Of a stretch of DNA of 64,000 bases, positions 22,320 to 33,648 are shown one piece after another. The number at the start of each line of letters is the position of its first letter. The stretch's first letter is position 1. A model generated the notes under the pieces. It did not search any database. It worked only from the letters and a program-made list of their open reading frames with translations, and was not told the DNA's origin. Position numbers and translations under genes: made by a program. This stretch comes from Maea johnstoni (Eukaryota; Annelida; Polychaeta; Spionida; Magelonidae), in contig OZ012693.1 in NCBI GenBank assembly GCA_963942565.1, forward strand, positions 5,529,216 to 5,593,215, in the 5' to 3' direction.

Positions 22320-23334
22320 GATGAGTCTTTGCCAGGGGAACTCTGGGCATAAATGGGTTCTCTAAAAGATTGTTGGGGGTACTGGGGTGGAAGGGTCGGG
22401 TGTTTTAGGGTGGTACATTAGGCAGATCTGGGCAGACATGACTTGTGTATGTAAACCCAATCATGCTTCAGGAATTTGTTGTCTGGAACTATGATACTTT
22501 TGAAAATAACTTTGAAATTAAGAATGATTTTACAAATCATTTCAAGGAGAGTTGTTCTTAGTGTTCTGATGAACACTTCTCCTTCAAATGTTTTCCCAAT
22601 TTTGCTTTTGGCTGAAATACATTCCCAAAAGTGTCAGGCCATTATTGGCTGCTACTCACAAAATTGATGCTCAGAACACCCAGGTGTTTTGACACTAATG
22701 CAGATATGTAAGAAACCTGCAAACTGTTCTATCTTCCCAATGGCAGTTTTATATTCTAGAAAAAGCTTTGTTACAGAATGATACAGGGTTTTCTATTATG
22801 AAATAATATTTAGAAATGCAATTTGGCCATGAAATAAATACTGATTTCATAAATATTGTTTATTGAATAAACTGGGTGGTAGGGGATGGGTTAAAGAGAT
22901 TAGAAGAAATGGAACACAAAACAGAAAGGAATTCTCATAAACACAGGTGGAAATTATTGAAATCTTAAACCCTATATCTATAAATCCTAAACCCTATATT
23001 ATCCTCTGCAGGTGCGTCTGAAGAAATATTGAGGTATCGGTGACAAACAAAACGCAAAACCTACCACGCCATTGGAATGACGACCTCGTCACATTTCCAT
23101 ATCGTATTCGCCATCCCTAATTGGGTAGGCCCCTTAACATAGCTTCATATTCGTGCAAGATTAGCGCAATTGGCACGTAGGGCCTCATGCGTCTCTGGCG
23201 AGATCGTGGGCAGATGAGCTTATTCTACCACAGGGCAGGACTCATTACCAGCGGACTAGGGTTCCTGTAGGAGGAAAACAACAAAGCTGGCACGAGTCAG
23301 CTCACAGACAGCTACTCACACAAGAAATAATATA
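22320..23334. other. No exon seen; CpG-containing block 23000-23290
   Basis: 22440-22600 loosely resembles an old copy of the CATGCC MITE on the minus strand. From 23000 to about 23290 the sequence is unique and CpG-containing, with no frame, unlike its neighbours. It is a candidate conserved non-coding element. Confidence 0.4.
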
Positions 23335-23546
23335 TTAACCCTTCCAATGCTGAGGATACTTTCGTCCAAAGCACAAGGACATAAAAACTTTTCAAAACCT
23401 TCTTAACCCTGTCATGTTGGTATTCATTGGATAGCTCTTGCTGAGTACTCTCAGATGAGTACCCATGTGCAAGGGGTTCAGTCATTTTTCAGGTTTTTTG
23501 CATTATTTTGTATTGACCAAATTAGCCACCACCAGCATAATGGTAA
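23335..23546 (+). mobile_element. piggyBac-like MITE
   Basis: TTAACCCTTCCAATGCTGAG at the left. The right end is slightly decayed (ACCAGCATAATGG then TAA). Confidence 0.85.
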
Positions 23547-24370
23547 AGGAAAAATAACAATTGGCTGTGAGTTTATCTCTTTAAACCTTGCCTTCATGAT
23601 AGAGGATAGAGGGGTTAGATTTGCTTCAAAAATATGCATGACTAGAGCTATTTATAGAGATGATAATTTAAAAAGCTTTGTCCAGAGGCTATTACTTGAC
23701 ATTTCTTTGCTCCAGATAATTTTTCTTTGGAGATCTCTGAGCACAAATGGCCTTGAATACAAAGCCATGGAGTCAAATTTTACATATTTATTTTCATTAT
23801 TGAATTATTGTGAATTATAATGAATTATCATTTGTTGACTATGAAAATGTTTTACCCTCAAGAACGAACTGAAATTAAAAACATTTTGCTAACATGAGCC
23901 TCACTAGGTTATAGTTATTTCCTATGTTGGGGAAATACATATATGATGGTACTACCTCTGACTCTATATCCATATGGACTTCAGTAATCTTAATAAAGAG
24001 TAGTGACATCTGGTGGTCAAGAGGTGAACTATTAAGTGCTCAATAGAATGGGCAATTGGATGCATAATCTAACAATCTCCAGACATTACTAAGTGCTGGT
24101 CAGTGCCGCACAGACAAAGGAAACCATATCCGAGCAATTGTGGCGGTAGATGTGAAATTTGAATGTAAATGTTTGTGTGTAATTGTCCTCAGAGGTGTGC
24201 TGGGGCACGCACGGCCACCAGTAACACCACATTAGGGCACATTTCCTGACCAACTATCACCTCACTTCATCTGCTCACCACAAATCACAGACGCATCCAC
24301 CAACATTAATGTCACATGCTGTTTACATGCAAAGACTTTTCTGCTGGAAGGTATTATAGTAATCAGGGGA
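23547..24370. other. No gene seen
   Basis: AT-rich, then a more complex stretch at 24050-24350, with no frame of note. Confidence 0.5.
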
Positions 24371-24389
24371 GGGGGGGGGGGGGGGGGGG
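24366..24389 (+). repeat. Poly-G run
   Basis: Four G, one A, then 19 consecutive G. A likely length-variable site and possible G-quadruplex. Confidence 0.95.
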
Positions 24390-24489
24390 TTGTCTTTTAA
24401 TTCAGAATTTGTACTGGCAAAGATATTGAGATGTGTTGCCCCTGGCACTACTGCCACTAAAGACTATATATGTCCCCTTTACCTATGCT

Positions 24490-24492
24490 CTG

Positions 24493-24530
<38 letters not shown>

Positions 24531-24587
24531 CCTTCCTCAGTCCCTCTGACTTTCTCTCTCACACACTCTCTCTCTCTCTCTCTCTCA

Positions 24588-24665
<78 letters not shown>

Positions 24666-24685
24666 ATAGCTCTCTCTCTCATGTT
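24490..24685 (+). repeat. CT microsatellite, about 195 bp
   Basis: Imperfect at first, then a pure CT run of about 65 bp. It explains the Ser/Leu frames (+) and Glu/Arg frame (-). Confidence 0.95.
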
Positions 24686-24714
24686 GTGAAATATATGACA
24701 ACAATTCTTCAGTA

Positions 24715-24924
24715 AGGCCTAAAAAAGTTGTTTGTTTCCTGTAAATCCTTCCCAAACAAGTTTTTATTCAAAAAATATCCCAACCCAGCTGTAGTAAACA
24801 TGTCCAACTCCCAATCAACATAGAACACACACTAATACAATTCTTTTAAAGAAAAAAATCCAAAAATTATTCTTAGCCTATTTACTTAGATCGTAACAGG
24901 AAACAAACATTTTTTTTCAGGCCT
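24715..24924. mobile_element. Palindromic MITE, TTGTTTGTTTCCTGTAA family
   Basis: AGGCCTAAAAAAGTTGTTTG at the left and ACAGGAAACAAACATTTTTT then CAGGCCT at the right. The AGGCCT borders are intact, making this a good reference copy. Confidence 0.8.
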
Positions 24925-25954
24925 AACTGTTATTGACGCATTGTTTTTATCTAGTATATATCATATCTCAAAGCACAATGGCCACGTGTCAATATAAGAA
25001 AACATGTTGTACACTATATCTAACCTATAGAGCCTCATGTTTGTTTGAAGGCAAAAAAGCAGATCATGCTTGCTGCGTAGAGTCAACGAACTCTTCGCCA
25101 AACCACAACATCCTGCTCTTCCCATTTTCAGCTGCGCTGTGATTGGTCCAAAAATATGTCGCATATTGATTTTTCTGGAGAGATCAAGCTGGGGCTAGGT
25201 TGTTTTGCTGTTTTTTGCAGTGATGTAGTGCAGTGTCTCCACCGAGATGCTCTCATGCATAGAGATTGTATACATCATTGGTGTTATCATGCGGTGGAAT
25301 GAATACGAAATACTCAAGATGCAAATACACCTACAAGACCCACAGCTAACAATAAATCATCCTTTCCATAACATAGTTATTGGTAATGCATAATGAAAGA
25401 AAATGATAAATGTTAATTACAGTAATATCATAGTCTCAACGTGAACCCTTCAAGGAGATATGGTACAAATATCCATTTAATATAGCTTGTAAATTACTCA
25501 AAACAAGATTTAGTGATGGTTTCTAATGAAAAAAATTTCCATCCTACACACATTTTGCAACATCGCATTACAATTTTTATGACAAAGTAGGTAAAAATTA
25601 TTGGTGGTAGATAAGAATCAATATCTTAACATAAGGCGATCTGAAATATGTATGTACTAATATTATGGGTTGAGCAATGTTCAATGTTTCCGGTGGTAGC
25701 CTACAAATAATGTGACAAGGTTGTTGTTTTTTCATTTTTTTTAAATAATATATTGAACATCCAATCGCTACTTTTGTCATGTAAAACATAAACAGTTGCT
25801 CCTCTAGCAGCTGGTAGGAAATACAGACATGCTTGTCGAGCAATAAAAAAACTTTTGACTAAGTGCTAATATCTATAACACTGTAGGGAACCCCAGAAAT
25901 ACACCTTTCTTATGCTCAAGATGTCAAAATACTACGTTCCTTAGATTGTGGTTG
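24925..25954. other. No gene seen
   Basis: Contains frames of about 70 codons with no family resemblance. No exon or RNA gene recognised. Confidence 0.5.
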
Positions 25955-26905
25955 AAAAATGATCCCTATCTTTAAGCAGAAAATTCCAAACCTAAAATGC
26001 TGGATCGACCACAATGATAAAGAGGTAGCCAAAAACAGTGTGTATCAGGACTTTGCATATGTGTTTACAAAAAAGTATTCATATTAATCATTTCACTAGC
26101 AAGATGTCCCTTTAAACAGGAAATTCCTCACCTAAAAACTACACCACGAGAAAGAGTCAGCCTACTAGTAGGGTGTTCCATCGGGCCTTCGCAAATGCAT
26201 TTACAAACAAGTATTCAATATAATCGTTTGACCTTCAAGGTTTTTTCTTTATAACACAGTAAAGTCAGACAAATAGCATAGTGTTGAAATCTATGAGACA
26301 TTCACAAATGTAGTTAGAAATAAGTATTCAAATTAATCCTTTGACTTTCAAGTTTTTTTAAACATAATAAAGTCAGACAAATAGCGTTGTGTTGAAATCA
26401 ATAGGACCTTCACATATGCAGGAAGATATAAGTTTTCAAATTAATCTTTTGACTTTCAAGGTTTTTCTTCATAACACAATAAAGTCAGATAAATAGCAGT
26501 GTTGAAATCAGTGAGACTGTTGCATATGTAGTTACAAATAAGTGTTCAAATTAATCATTGGATCTTCAAGCTTCTTTATAACACAATAAAGAGTCTGACA
26601 AATAGCATAGTGCTGAAATCTACGAGACCTTCACATATGGAGTAAAAAATAAGTATTCAAATTAATCTGTTTTCTTTATAACACAATAAAGAGCCTGCCA
26701 AATACCATAGTGTTGAAATCTACTAAGGCCTTAACATATGTAATTACAAATAAGTGTTCAAATGAATCATTGGACCATCAAGCTTCTTTATAACATAATA
26801 AAGTCAGACAAATAGCATAGTTTTGACATCAATGAGGCCTACGCATGTAGTTACAAATAAGTGTTCAAATTAATCCTTTGACCTTCAAAGTGATTCATCT
26901 GTTGT
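25955..26905. repeat. Tandem repeat, unit about 110 bp, eight or more copies
   Basis: From 26183 the units are clear: CTTCACATATGTAGTTACAA, ATAAGTGTTCAAATTAATC, TTTGACCTTCAAG, CACAATAAAGTCAGACAAAT, AGCATAGTGTTGAAATC. Two older, longer units precede them (25955-26182). Non-coding. Confidence 0.85.
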
Positions 26906-27124
26906 CCCGATATGGTCTAGCTGTGACAGCCTCATCCATCATAGATCACAGCAGTAGTCGTAAACAAGTGCTGCTTTTTATCAGTACTATATTCATCCTG
27001 TATGGGAACTATTTTGATCCAGCTGTTCATTTCATAGTGTGTAAATGCCAAAAATACAAATATTATGCCGAGAAAAAAGTAATCCACATGCAATTGAACT
27101 GATATATTTCAGGCCATCACAGAC
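26906..27124. other. No gene seen
   Basis: Contains a 74-codon frame (26878-27102) that starts inside the tandem repeat and shows no family features. Confidence 0.5.
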
Positions 27125-27340
27125 TTAACCCTTCCGATGCTGAGGCTACTTTCGTCCAAAGCACAAGGACACAAAGATTTTTGAAAACCATCTAAACCCT
27201 GTCATGTGGGTAAAAATTGGATAGCTCTTGCTGATAACTCATAAATGATTACCCATATGCTAGGGTTTCGGTCATTTTCAGTTATCCTTTTTGCATCATT
27301 TTGTGTAGGCCAAATTAGCCACCAGTAGTATAAGAGTTAA
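27125..27340 (+). mobile_element. piggyBac-like MITE
   Basis: TTAA intact at both borders. Left TTAACCCTTCCGATGCTGAG, right AGCCACCAGTAGTATAAGAG then TTAA. Confidence 0.85.
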
Positions 27341-27652
27341 GGTTTGAGCATAAATATCAATAAAATATTGCAGTGTTGGAGTAACTGATTTGAAACAAAC
27401 AATCTAAAATGCAAAAAAAAGGTAAATTCGAAAGACAAAGTTTTTTTAAAGAATTACTGATTGGACTAAGTAAACTTGTTTGCCACAAATATTCCCCACA
27501 TAGGGCATGGGAAAAAGATTTCAAATAACAGAATTTAAGGGTTGTACTTCAGGAAACGAACACATTATTTTAGTCCCACTGTAGTATATTTTGACCCTGA
27601 ATTACTTAACGCAACATCAATCATGAGCAGTTGTTTTTCCAAGCTTGGGCTC
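27341..27652. other. No gene seen
   Basis: AT-rich spacer. Confidence 0.55.
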
Positions 27653-28091
27653 TACCGTAAATTCTCGAAAATTTAGACCACACTAAAAATTTGGGCCACC
27701 ACAATTATTGTGCAAAATAATCTAAGGAAAATCTGGGCCACCCTTGATTATCGCTGGTCATCATTAATGGGATTCTGTGCCACTATTACTCTGCTTTGTC
27801 TGTATTTTCAGAAAACATAGGCCAACCTCAACCCATAAAAATCGTCATTGTTAACCCTTCCAATGCTGAGGCTACTTTCATCCAAAGCACAAGGACGCAA
27901 AGGTTTTTGAATTTTTTTTAACCCTGTCAAGTTGATATTCATTGAAAAGGTCTTGCTGAGTACTTTCAAATAAATACCCATGTGCCAAGTTTCATTCATT
28001 TTTCAGGGGTTTTGCATCATTTTCTATTGGATGAATTAGCCACCAGCAGCATAAGGTTTAAAGTGTCCCAAATTACTGAGAATTTACGGTA
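27653..28091. mobile_element. TA-flanked MITE carrying a nested MITE
   Basis: The left end TACCGTAAATTCTCGAAAAT and the reverse complement of the right end (TACCGTAAATTCTCAGTAAT) share their first 14 bases, with TA at both borders. Without the nested piggyBac-like copy at 27851-28061 it would be about 228 bp long. Confidence 0.75.
27851..28061 (+). mobile_element. piggyBac-like MITE nested in another MITE
   Basis: TTAACCCTTCCAATGCTGAG to AGCCACCAGCAGCATAAGG then TTTAA. It lies wholly inside the TA-flanked element 27653-28091, so it inserted later. Confidence 0.85.
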
Positions 28092-29175
28092 AACATCACT
28101 ATATTTATAGAGAAATGAGCCAGAAATAAGAGGGCTGAAATTGACACACTGGCCCACATACCAGTCTTCTGCCGACATGATTTATTGGACAGTCTCGAGA
28201 CCCAGCTGACTTTTTTTCATTGCTTGACGCAACCAACCAATGACTCATAGGAATCTCTCGTTGGCAGATTCTTTTGAGTGGAGAACATCTCACAGTGAAG
28301 TACCCTCATGCAGGGCTAGAACCAATAGCTAGTCAAGACCAGCTACTCTGGCCTATTCACATTTTCCATGTTAATGTATAACTGATATTTTTTACAGGCA
28401 TTTAAATTTCGCTATTTTCGCGCTCACCATGATAGCAACAAAATAACATTCTTCAAATAAATATCCTGCTTTGTATCTGCTTTGTTTGAGTGCTCAAATA
28501 AGCGAATTTAAAGTAGCACAAATACCCTCCAGCAGAGCTGTAAAGCAAATTTTTTAGCACTCCAACTTAAAGCTGTATATAGAGTATATTCATAGTGAGC
28601 ATCATTGCTGTTCAGATCTCTGGAGATATCTGTAGTGGGTTGCCCATTGGCTGAGTTCTTGCCTTCAGTCAAGTGGGCTTTACCCATTTATGCCAGTAGC
28701 AGCCAAAAAAGACCTGCTTATTGAAGCGATGTCTTTTTTCACCCATCAATGCTCACATCGGCCAAAAGCAGACTGACAATTTTGAGGAAGTCGTTTACAC
28801 AAATACTTCCCTCAGTACCCTGTGTTGCAGCATGTTTCTCATTGTCTTGTTTAATTTTCTCAATTCCTTCAAGTCCTTATATTTCACATACCTTTAATCT
28901 ATGGACCATCTCAGGTAAACTCCTCTGCTATTTTATTTGGTTGGACACTTACCTGGAAAAGAAGAAAAATGGATTCAATAAATATTTCATTTCATTCATT
29001 TTGCAGGCTTTAAAAGAAAGATTGTTCGGGTTTTTGCTTCTCCATACATTGCTCTGGTCGCCCAGAATTTCAATATTAGGGGCCCAGGTGGGCACCCAAT
29101 AAGGGCTTCACAGTGAGCAAGAATGGTAGTCCTCACGTTTCCATTTGTTTTAAACACATTGTAAAATAATAAGGA
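28092..29175. other. No gene seen; MITE fragments near 28680
   Basis: At 28677 CTTTACCCATTTATGCCAGT and at 28738 CACCCATCAATGCTCACATC look like broken termini of the second TTAA family. A 117-codon frame at 28749-29102 overlaps this and has no family features. Confidence 0.45.
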
Positions 29176-29269
29176 TAATGATTATCATCATCATAATAAT
29201 AATAATGATAATAATAACAATAATAATAATGATAATAATCATAATAATTATATTATAATGAAAATGATG

Positions 29270-29333
<64 letters not shown>

Positions 29334-29345
29334 TAATAATAATGT
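29176..29345. repeat. AAT/ATG-type trinucleotide microsatellite
   Basis: Irregular AATAATGATAATA leading into a pure AAT run of roughly 60 bp. Confidence 0.95.
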
Positions 29346-29372
29346 ACAAAAATAATGCAACCATATTTTCAG

Positions 29373-29463
29373 TACAGTGGAAACCCCTTTAAAGTGACCA
29401 CGTGCAGGACTGGCCACAAATGGTCAACTCAGAGAGATGGTCAACTTAGAAGGGTTCCATTTA
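29373..29463. mobile_element. Short palindromic MITE, about 90 bp
   Basis: TACAGTGGAAACCCCTTTAA, AAGTGACCAC at the left is mirrored by GGTCAACTTAGAAGGGTTCC at the right. The terminus resembles pogo/Tigger-type ends (TACAGTGGAA-CC). The right border is less certain. Confidence 0.55.
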
Positions 29464-30115
29464 GTATCTTAAGTTATTTTGAAGATATGTTGATTTGCAG
29501 CAAAAAAAATACATTTTGAAAATTAATTCATAAGCTTGGAGCATACTTCACACATTTGTTAGGCATACACCTGCAAGGATACAGATAAGGACTAACACTT
29601 TTTACATGAAACTTGACCAGGCTGGAAGAAAAGAATATATTGATTGACAAAATTAAGTTTTAACTCCACAAAAACAATATTTCTTCTTTCGGATTTTCCC
29701 ATTAAAGCTCCGATTTCTTTTTGATCATGAGAAAAAAGCCCATTAGTTGCTGGGAAAAGGAAAAAGAATTGAGCAATTGACATTATATATTATACTTTAA
29801 AATGAAGGATTTTCCTTTTAACATATCACAGCTTATCTTCTGGCTGAGAGAGAGTGCTTGGTATTCCTATGAGTCATTTCTTGCTAATTACACCGTAAGC
29901 CGTCTCGAGATAATCGCTCAGCGGCAGCAGGCAGTCTTTTCAACCTTCTTCAAGAGAAAGAGGAGGCATCTTAAACTCTCTTTGAACTCTGCCGTCACTC
30001 AGAGAGTCAAAACTACCCTGTCTCTTTCACCCTCGACGAGTGACGAGAAAAGCCATCTTCATGTACACACACGCACCTACACACCCACATATCCATGCAA
30101 ACTACATGAACATTA
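29464..30115. other. No confirmed gene; open frame 29802-30170
   Basis: A 122-codon frame on the + strand is Arg/Lys/Ser-rich with no family resemblance and no upstream signal. The sequence from about 29850 is CpG-containing and more complex than the flanks. I treat it as possible regulatory DNA. Confidence 0.35.
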
Positions 30116-30275
30116 TCGCGAAAGTACCCAACGCAGGAATTTTCTCCAACGACCTATTTCCCCTATCTAAGGCTTTCTCCAAATCCAAATTACTCCAATA
30201 TTAATGCGAAAGTACCTAGTGGAGAAATTTTCTTCGCATCCCATTTCCCTACCTAAGACATTCTCCTGGCGCGGG
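30112..30275. repeat. Direct duplication, period about 87 bp
   Basis: GCGAAAGTACCCAACG-type block with GAATTTTCTCC and CCTATTTCCC follows at 30117, and again as GCGAAAGTACCTAGTG with the same order at 30204. Confidence 0.75.
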
Positions 30276-31180
30276 GCCAACAAAGCAATATCCATTCATG
30301 ATATTTTACGTCCCCGCGCAGAGTAATACTGCTTTTTATTACCCTAATAGAGGGAAATCTCCCTGACCATGCAGTGGTCATTTTCTATCATGCTGCTCGC
30401 AGGGGCTTATAGGGGGGTGTGTCACTGGGCCATTGAACAAGGCAGAGATAAGATAATCTGGCTGGCCGAGGATTTACTGGTTAACATCGCCCCTCATATA
30501 GACCACCGCACAAAACAATCAGCTGGCTACAAAATCAATTAGCTGGGTTAGGCCGCTGGTATATGGAGGATATAGAAAAAAGATCTATCTGAATTGGATA
30601 TCAGTGGCTCAAGAATATCAATAATTTAAGCTCATCCTATTCAGAATTACTATTAACCCTTTCTTTCTTATTCCAGAAAACCTCAACATTTTTCAAAACA
30701 TAATATTTGCAAATAACTATAAAACTATGATATGTTTTGAAGAAAGCATGGCAGGTAATATCATTTCCTTCTGAAGCCATATTTCCTCATGGTCCCTGCA
30801 ATTGGTTACTTAAATATGACCAAAAGGGATGTTCAGAAATGTATGCACATTGTACTATTGCAGAGAAGCCACCATTTTTATCATTACTATTATCATTATC
30901 ATGAGTTTCTATGCTTACTTGGAAAAAAAGAGAAAAAGACATAAAAGGATGCCCTTCTATCCAATATTTCTTTTCTGTTGTCTACAAATTGGCCCCTAAC
31001 TGAACTTCCCAATACCTGATATGTGATAACATTTCATTTTAATCTTCAGTGAAAGATGAGTTAGGGTATCAGTTTCATTGATTGGGTGGTTTGTTTTGAT
31101 AACACACTAACCCAGCAGTCTATTTGAAACATCCAACCCCTGATTAGCGAAAGAATAGTAGTGATAGATAGATACACAAT
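30276..31180. other. No gene seen; complex DNA 30276-30620
   Basis: 30276-30620 is unique, moderately GC and includes a double GATA-type motif (GAGATAAGATAATC near 30445). It may be regulatory. The remainder is AT-rich without features. Confidence 0.4.
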
Positions 31181-31870
31181 ACCCTCTTGCTTTATTACCC
31201 ATCTTTTTCTCAACCCCCTGTCCACCTTTGCATACCAATGACATATTAACACAATGGCATTCCAAAGACGTATGACCCTTGTTTTAAAAGGATAGTAACG
31301 GAGGAGCTGCAGAGAGATACATGATATCACATGATAGACCCCCTTACTCTTCTTCTTCATCCCTCCTCCTCAGTGCATTCCTGTATACCATTTGCATACT
31401 AACACACTACTAACCTTCATTAGACTGTGAGACCTAAGATTAAAGAAAAGTAGATTTAGTCTAGAGATACATGATACTCCCTGACCCCCATTAGACCCCC
31501 TCTCCCTCCCTCCCTCTTCAACCCCCCCCCCCCCCCCCTCCTCTGCATACCAATGGCATACTGACACACTATAGCCTCCCTATAAGTGTTCATCTCCCTG
31601 ATTTAAGATTGGTAATAAGAGAGGAGGCTTGTAGAGAGATACATTATCCTACCTCATTAAAAATCCCCCCCCCCTCTCTTTTTTCAGCATCAACCCCCTC
31701 CCCCATATCCCCCCACCCTCTTTGCATCCCATTAACACACTGACCTGCTAGCCTCCCTATGACTGAAACCACCTGAAAGATCAACAGATAGTATACATTT
31801 GAGAGGGGATAAGTGAAACGGGATCATCTGCTTTTCTAAAGCCTCCCCCAACATTCACTATTCTCCCCCG
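31180..31870. repeat. Diverged tandem repeat, unit about 170 bp, with C-rich tracts
   Basis: Four units share TTTGCATACCAATGGCATAC, ACACACTA-AGCCTCCCTATG and a GAGAGATACATTAT block. Each ends in a variable C-rich tract, one with 17 consecutive C (31522-31538). A related partial unit is near 32210-32300. Confidence 0.7.
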
Positions 31871-32454
31871 ATCCCCATATCACAGGTGAACTGAGCAGCA
31901 ATCTTCTGCTAGACAAAGATGTAACATTGATGAAAAGGGCCTATGAGATTTAGCATTACCATGGGTTTACCTTTTTCTTCATCAATCCTTTTTTTTTGGC
32001 CAAAACATTCCCCGATAGTTTTTTCAAGAGTTACACAAGACCAACCATGTTTATACGTCACACTCTACATAGTTCAAACATAAATTTATGATGATTGTAC
32101 AGCATGGCCATGATACTTGTCGAGCAGGAAAATAAACGAAAAAAATTAAAGATAAAAAAGGTTTTAGTAAATTACACCCCCACCCCCCAATTCTTCCACC
32201 CCCTCCCCCCACATTGCATGGCATTGGCACACTGACCCGCTAGCCTTGCTGTGACAGCCTGAAAGTCCCCTGATTAATCAACAGATAGCATCATCTCCAG
32301 AGCCAGGCAGCTAGGCAGGGCCGCCGCAGTCAGGAAATAGGATCACAGGCAATTTCTGGATGAGTTCACCTTACACAGGTAGTACCCTCAGCCAACATCA
32401 ATTCAACTGGCGAGCATCCCCATTCACTAATATGTACACTTGGATTTGGATTTT
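31871..32454. other. No gene seen
   Basis: Contains the stray C-rich repeat unit near 32210-32300. Otherwise unique. Confidence 0.5.
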
Positions 32455-32605
32455 GGAATTTCTTTTTTCGCCACATTTGTGCCATATTGTGGCTAATTCC
32501 TGATTAGCCAGTTGTAAGTAGTGGAGAAAACCGGAGTACCTGGCGAAAACCACCGCCCAACCCAGGCTGGGATTTGAACCCATACAGTGGTGAGAGATAG
32601 CATGC
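32455..32605. mobile_element. SINE-like repeat, copy with box-B-like motif
   Basis: GCTAATTCCTGATTAGCCAG, then GAGAAAACCGGAGTACCTGG and CGAAAACCACC. GGATTTGAACC at 32570-32580 is, on the minus strand, GGTTCAAATCC, a match to the tRNA-type box B of RNA polymerase III promoters. No convincing box A was located. Confidence 0.5.
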
Positions 32606-32784
32606 AGTCAGAGCAGGCCTGAAATGTACACTTATTGTTCATATATGAATGAGTTTTCTCTGTTGACTGTTTGCCTGTCTGTTGACTGTCACTTTTCGTC
32701 ATATAAAGGCTAAATCATGCCTACACTTACTGCTCATATATGAAAAGGGTTTTAACTTTGTTGATAGGCACTAACTTCTTGTAA

Positions 32785-33030
32785 GGCTAAATTATGACTA
32801 GCCAGTTATTAATTGAGGAAATAAACGGATTGCCCCAGCAAGGTTTTACATTCCCAGGGGCCTGGGGGCATATGTATATCTCATCAAAAAAACCTTGAGG
32901 GCCCCTGGCCTGAAATCTAAGTGTCAGACCCTGCCCAGAAAACTACCAACTAACCCTAAGTATCAGGCAACTCTCTCACATGCCCAATTTGAATCTTTCG
33001 TATCTTCTGCAATGGTGGGTGACAGTCCAG
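32785..33030. mobile_element. SINE-like repeat interrupted by a short hAT-like element
   Basis: AGGCTAAATTATGACTAGCC at the left, and ACCAACTAACCCTAAGTATC with CAACTCTCTCACATGCCC at the right, match the copy at 18765. The insertion at 32839-32933 separates the halves. Confidence 0.5.
32839..32933. mobile_element. Short inverted-repeat element (CAGGGTCTGACA termini)
   Basis: CAAGGTTTTACATTCCCAGG at the left. The right end reverse-complemented is CAGGGTCTGACACTTAGATT. The inner part is also inverted (GGGGCCTGGGGGC against GGGCCCCTGGCC). A relative is at 56772. CCCAG sits at both outer borders. hAT-like by terminus only. Confidence 0.5.
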
Positions 33031-33471
33031 GTGTTCATATATGAAGCATGTTGATTAAGACATTTGCATGAAAATTGTCTTTTATATCGCATTGAAAAAA
33101 AGAGGATCACTCTTGTACTAAAAAAGGTTCATTTATTTTTTTGCCCAGAAATAGGAACTTCCAATTCAAATGCCATATTAAAGGGGAACTTGGGGAAAAA
33201 CACATCATAGGTTTATATGAAAGTTCATGAACATAGCTCAACATCTGTCATAAACAGAGAAGCCCTAGAGCTCCACACAAAGAGAAATCTCGAATTGCAA
33301 TTAGTGAATAGCACCTCCACTGAAGCAGGGCAGCCGCCATCTTGGATCTGAGTCAACTCATGCTGCTGTAGTCTATGTAATTGGGTGGCAAGCAGCTTAG
33401 TGGGTGTATTAGATAAAGCCAGTAGCTCTGTCTAGGAGATAGATATTTCACTGCTCTGAAGCACATTCAAG

Positions 33472-33648
33472 ATGTTTAGATATGCAAATCCCTACGACCT
33501 TGAACCAAGAGTGGCTGAAGGTGATCAGGTGGATTATATGGACATAGTTCAAGGTGTTGATGAATTTGATGGTCAAGATGTGGAAACAGAGGGCTGGCGC
33601 TTAAATAGCATGTTGTGGTGCACCTGTCTGACTTCTTTCCTTCTTTAA
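33472..33648 (+). CDS. P2X7-tail-like exon in the Kolobok-like element
   Basis: A 58-codon frame from an ATG at 33472: PYDLEP at residues 7-12, an acidic stretch at 15-40, and WCTC at 49-52. The order PY-x-x-EP, acid-rich linker, then W-C-x-C is how the cysteine-rich cytoplasmic tail domain of P2X7 receptors begins. That domain also circulates in invertebrate transposon proteins. The similarity ends at the WCTC, where an intron or a deletion junction may lie. The remaining Cys/His residues of the domain are absent. Family assignment is from memory of the pattern, without a search. Confidence 0.45.
   Translation: MFRYANPYDLEPRVAEGDQVDYMDIVQGVDEFDGQDVETEGWRLNSMLWCTCLTSFLL

Noticed and set aside
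28749-29102. 117-codon + strand frame
   Set aside because: Starts in a MITE fragment and has no family features.
29802-30170. 122-codon + strand frame
   Set aside because: No recognisable domain, no promoter or splice support, and it crosses an 87-bp direct duplication.
32560-32585. tRNA gene
   Set aside because: Only a box-B-like motif is present. I could not find an acceptor stem, anticodon arm or box A, so it is treated as a SINE-like repeat.
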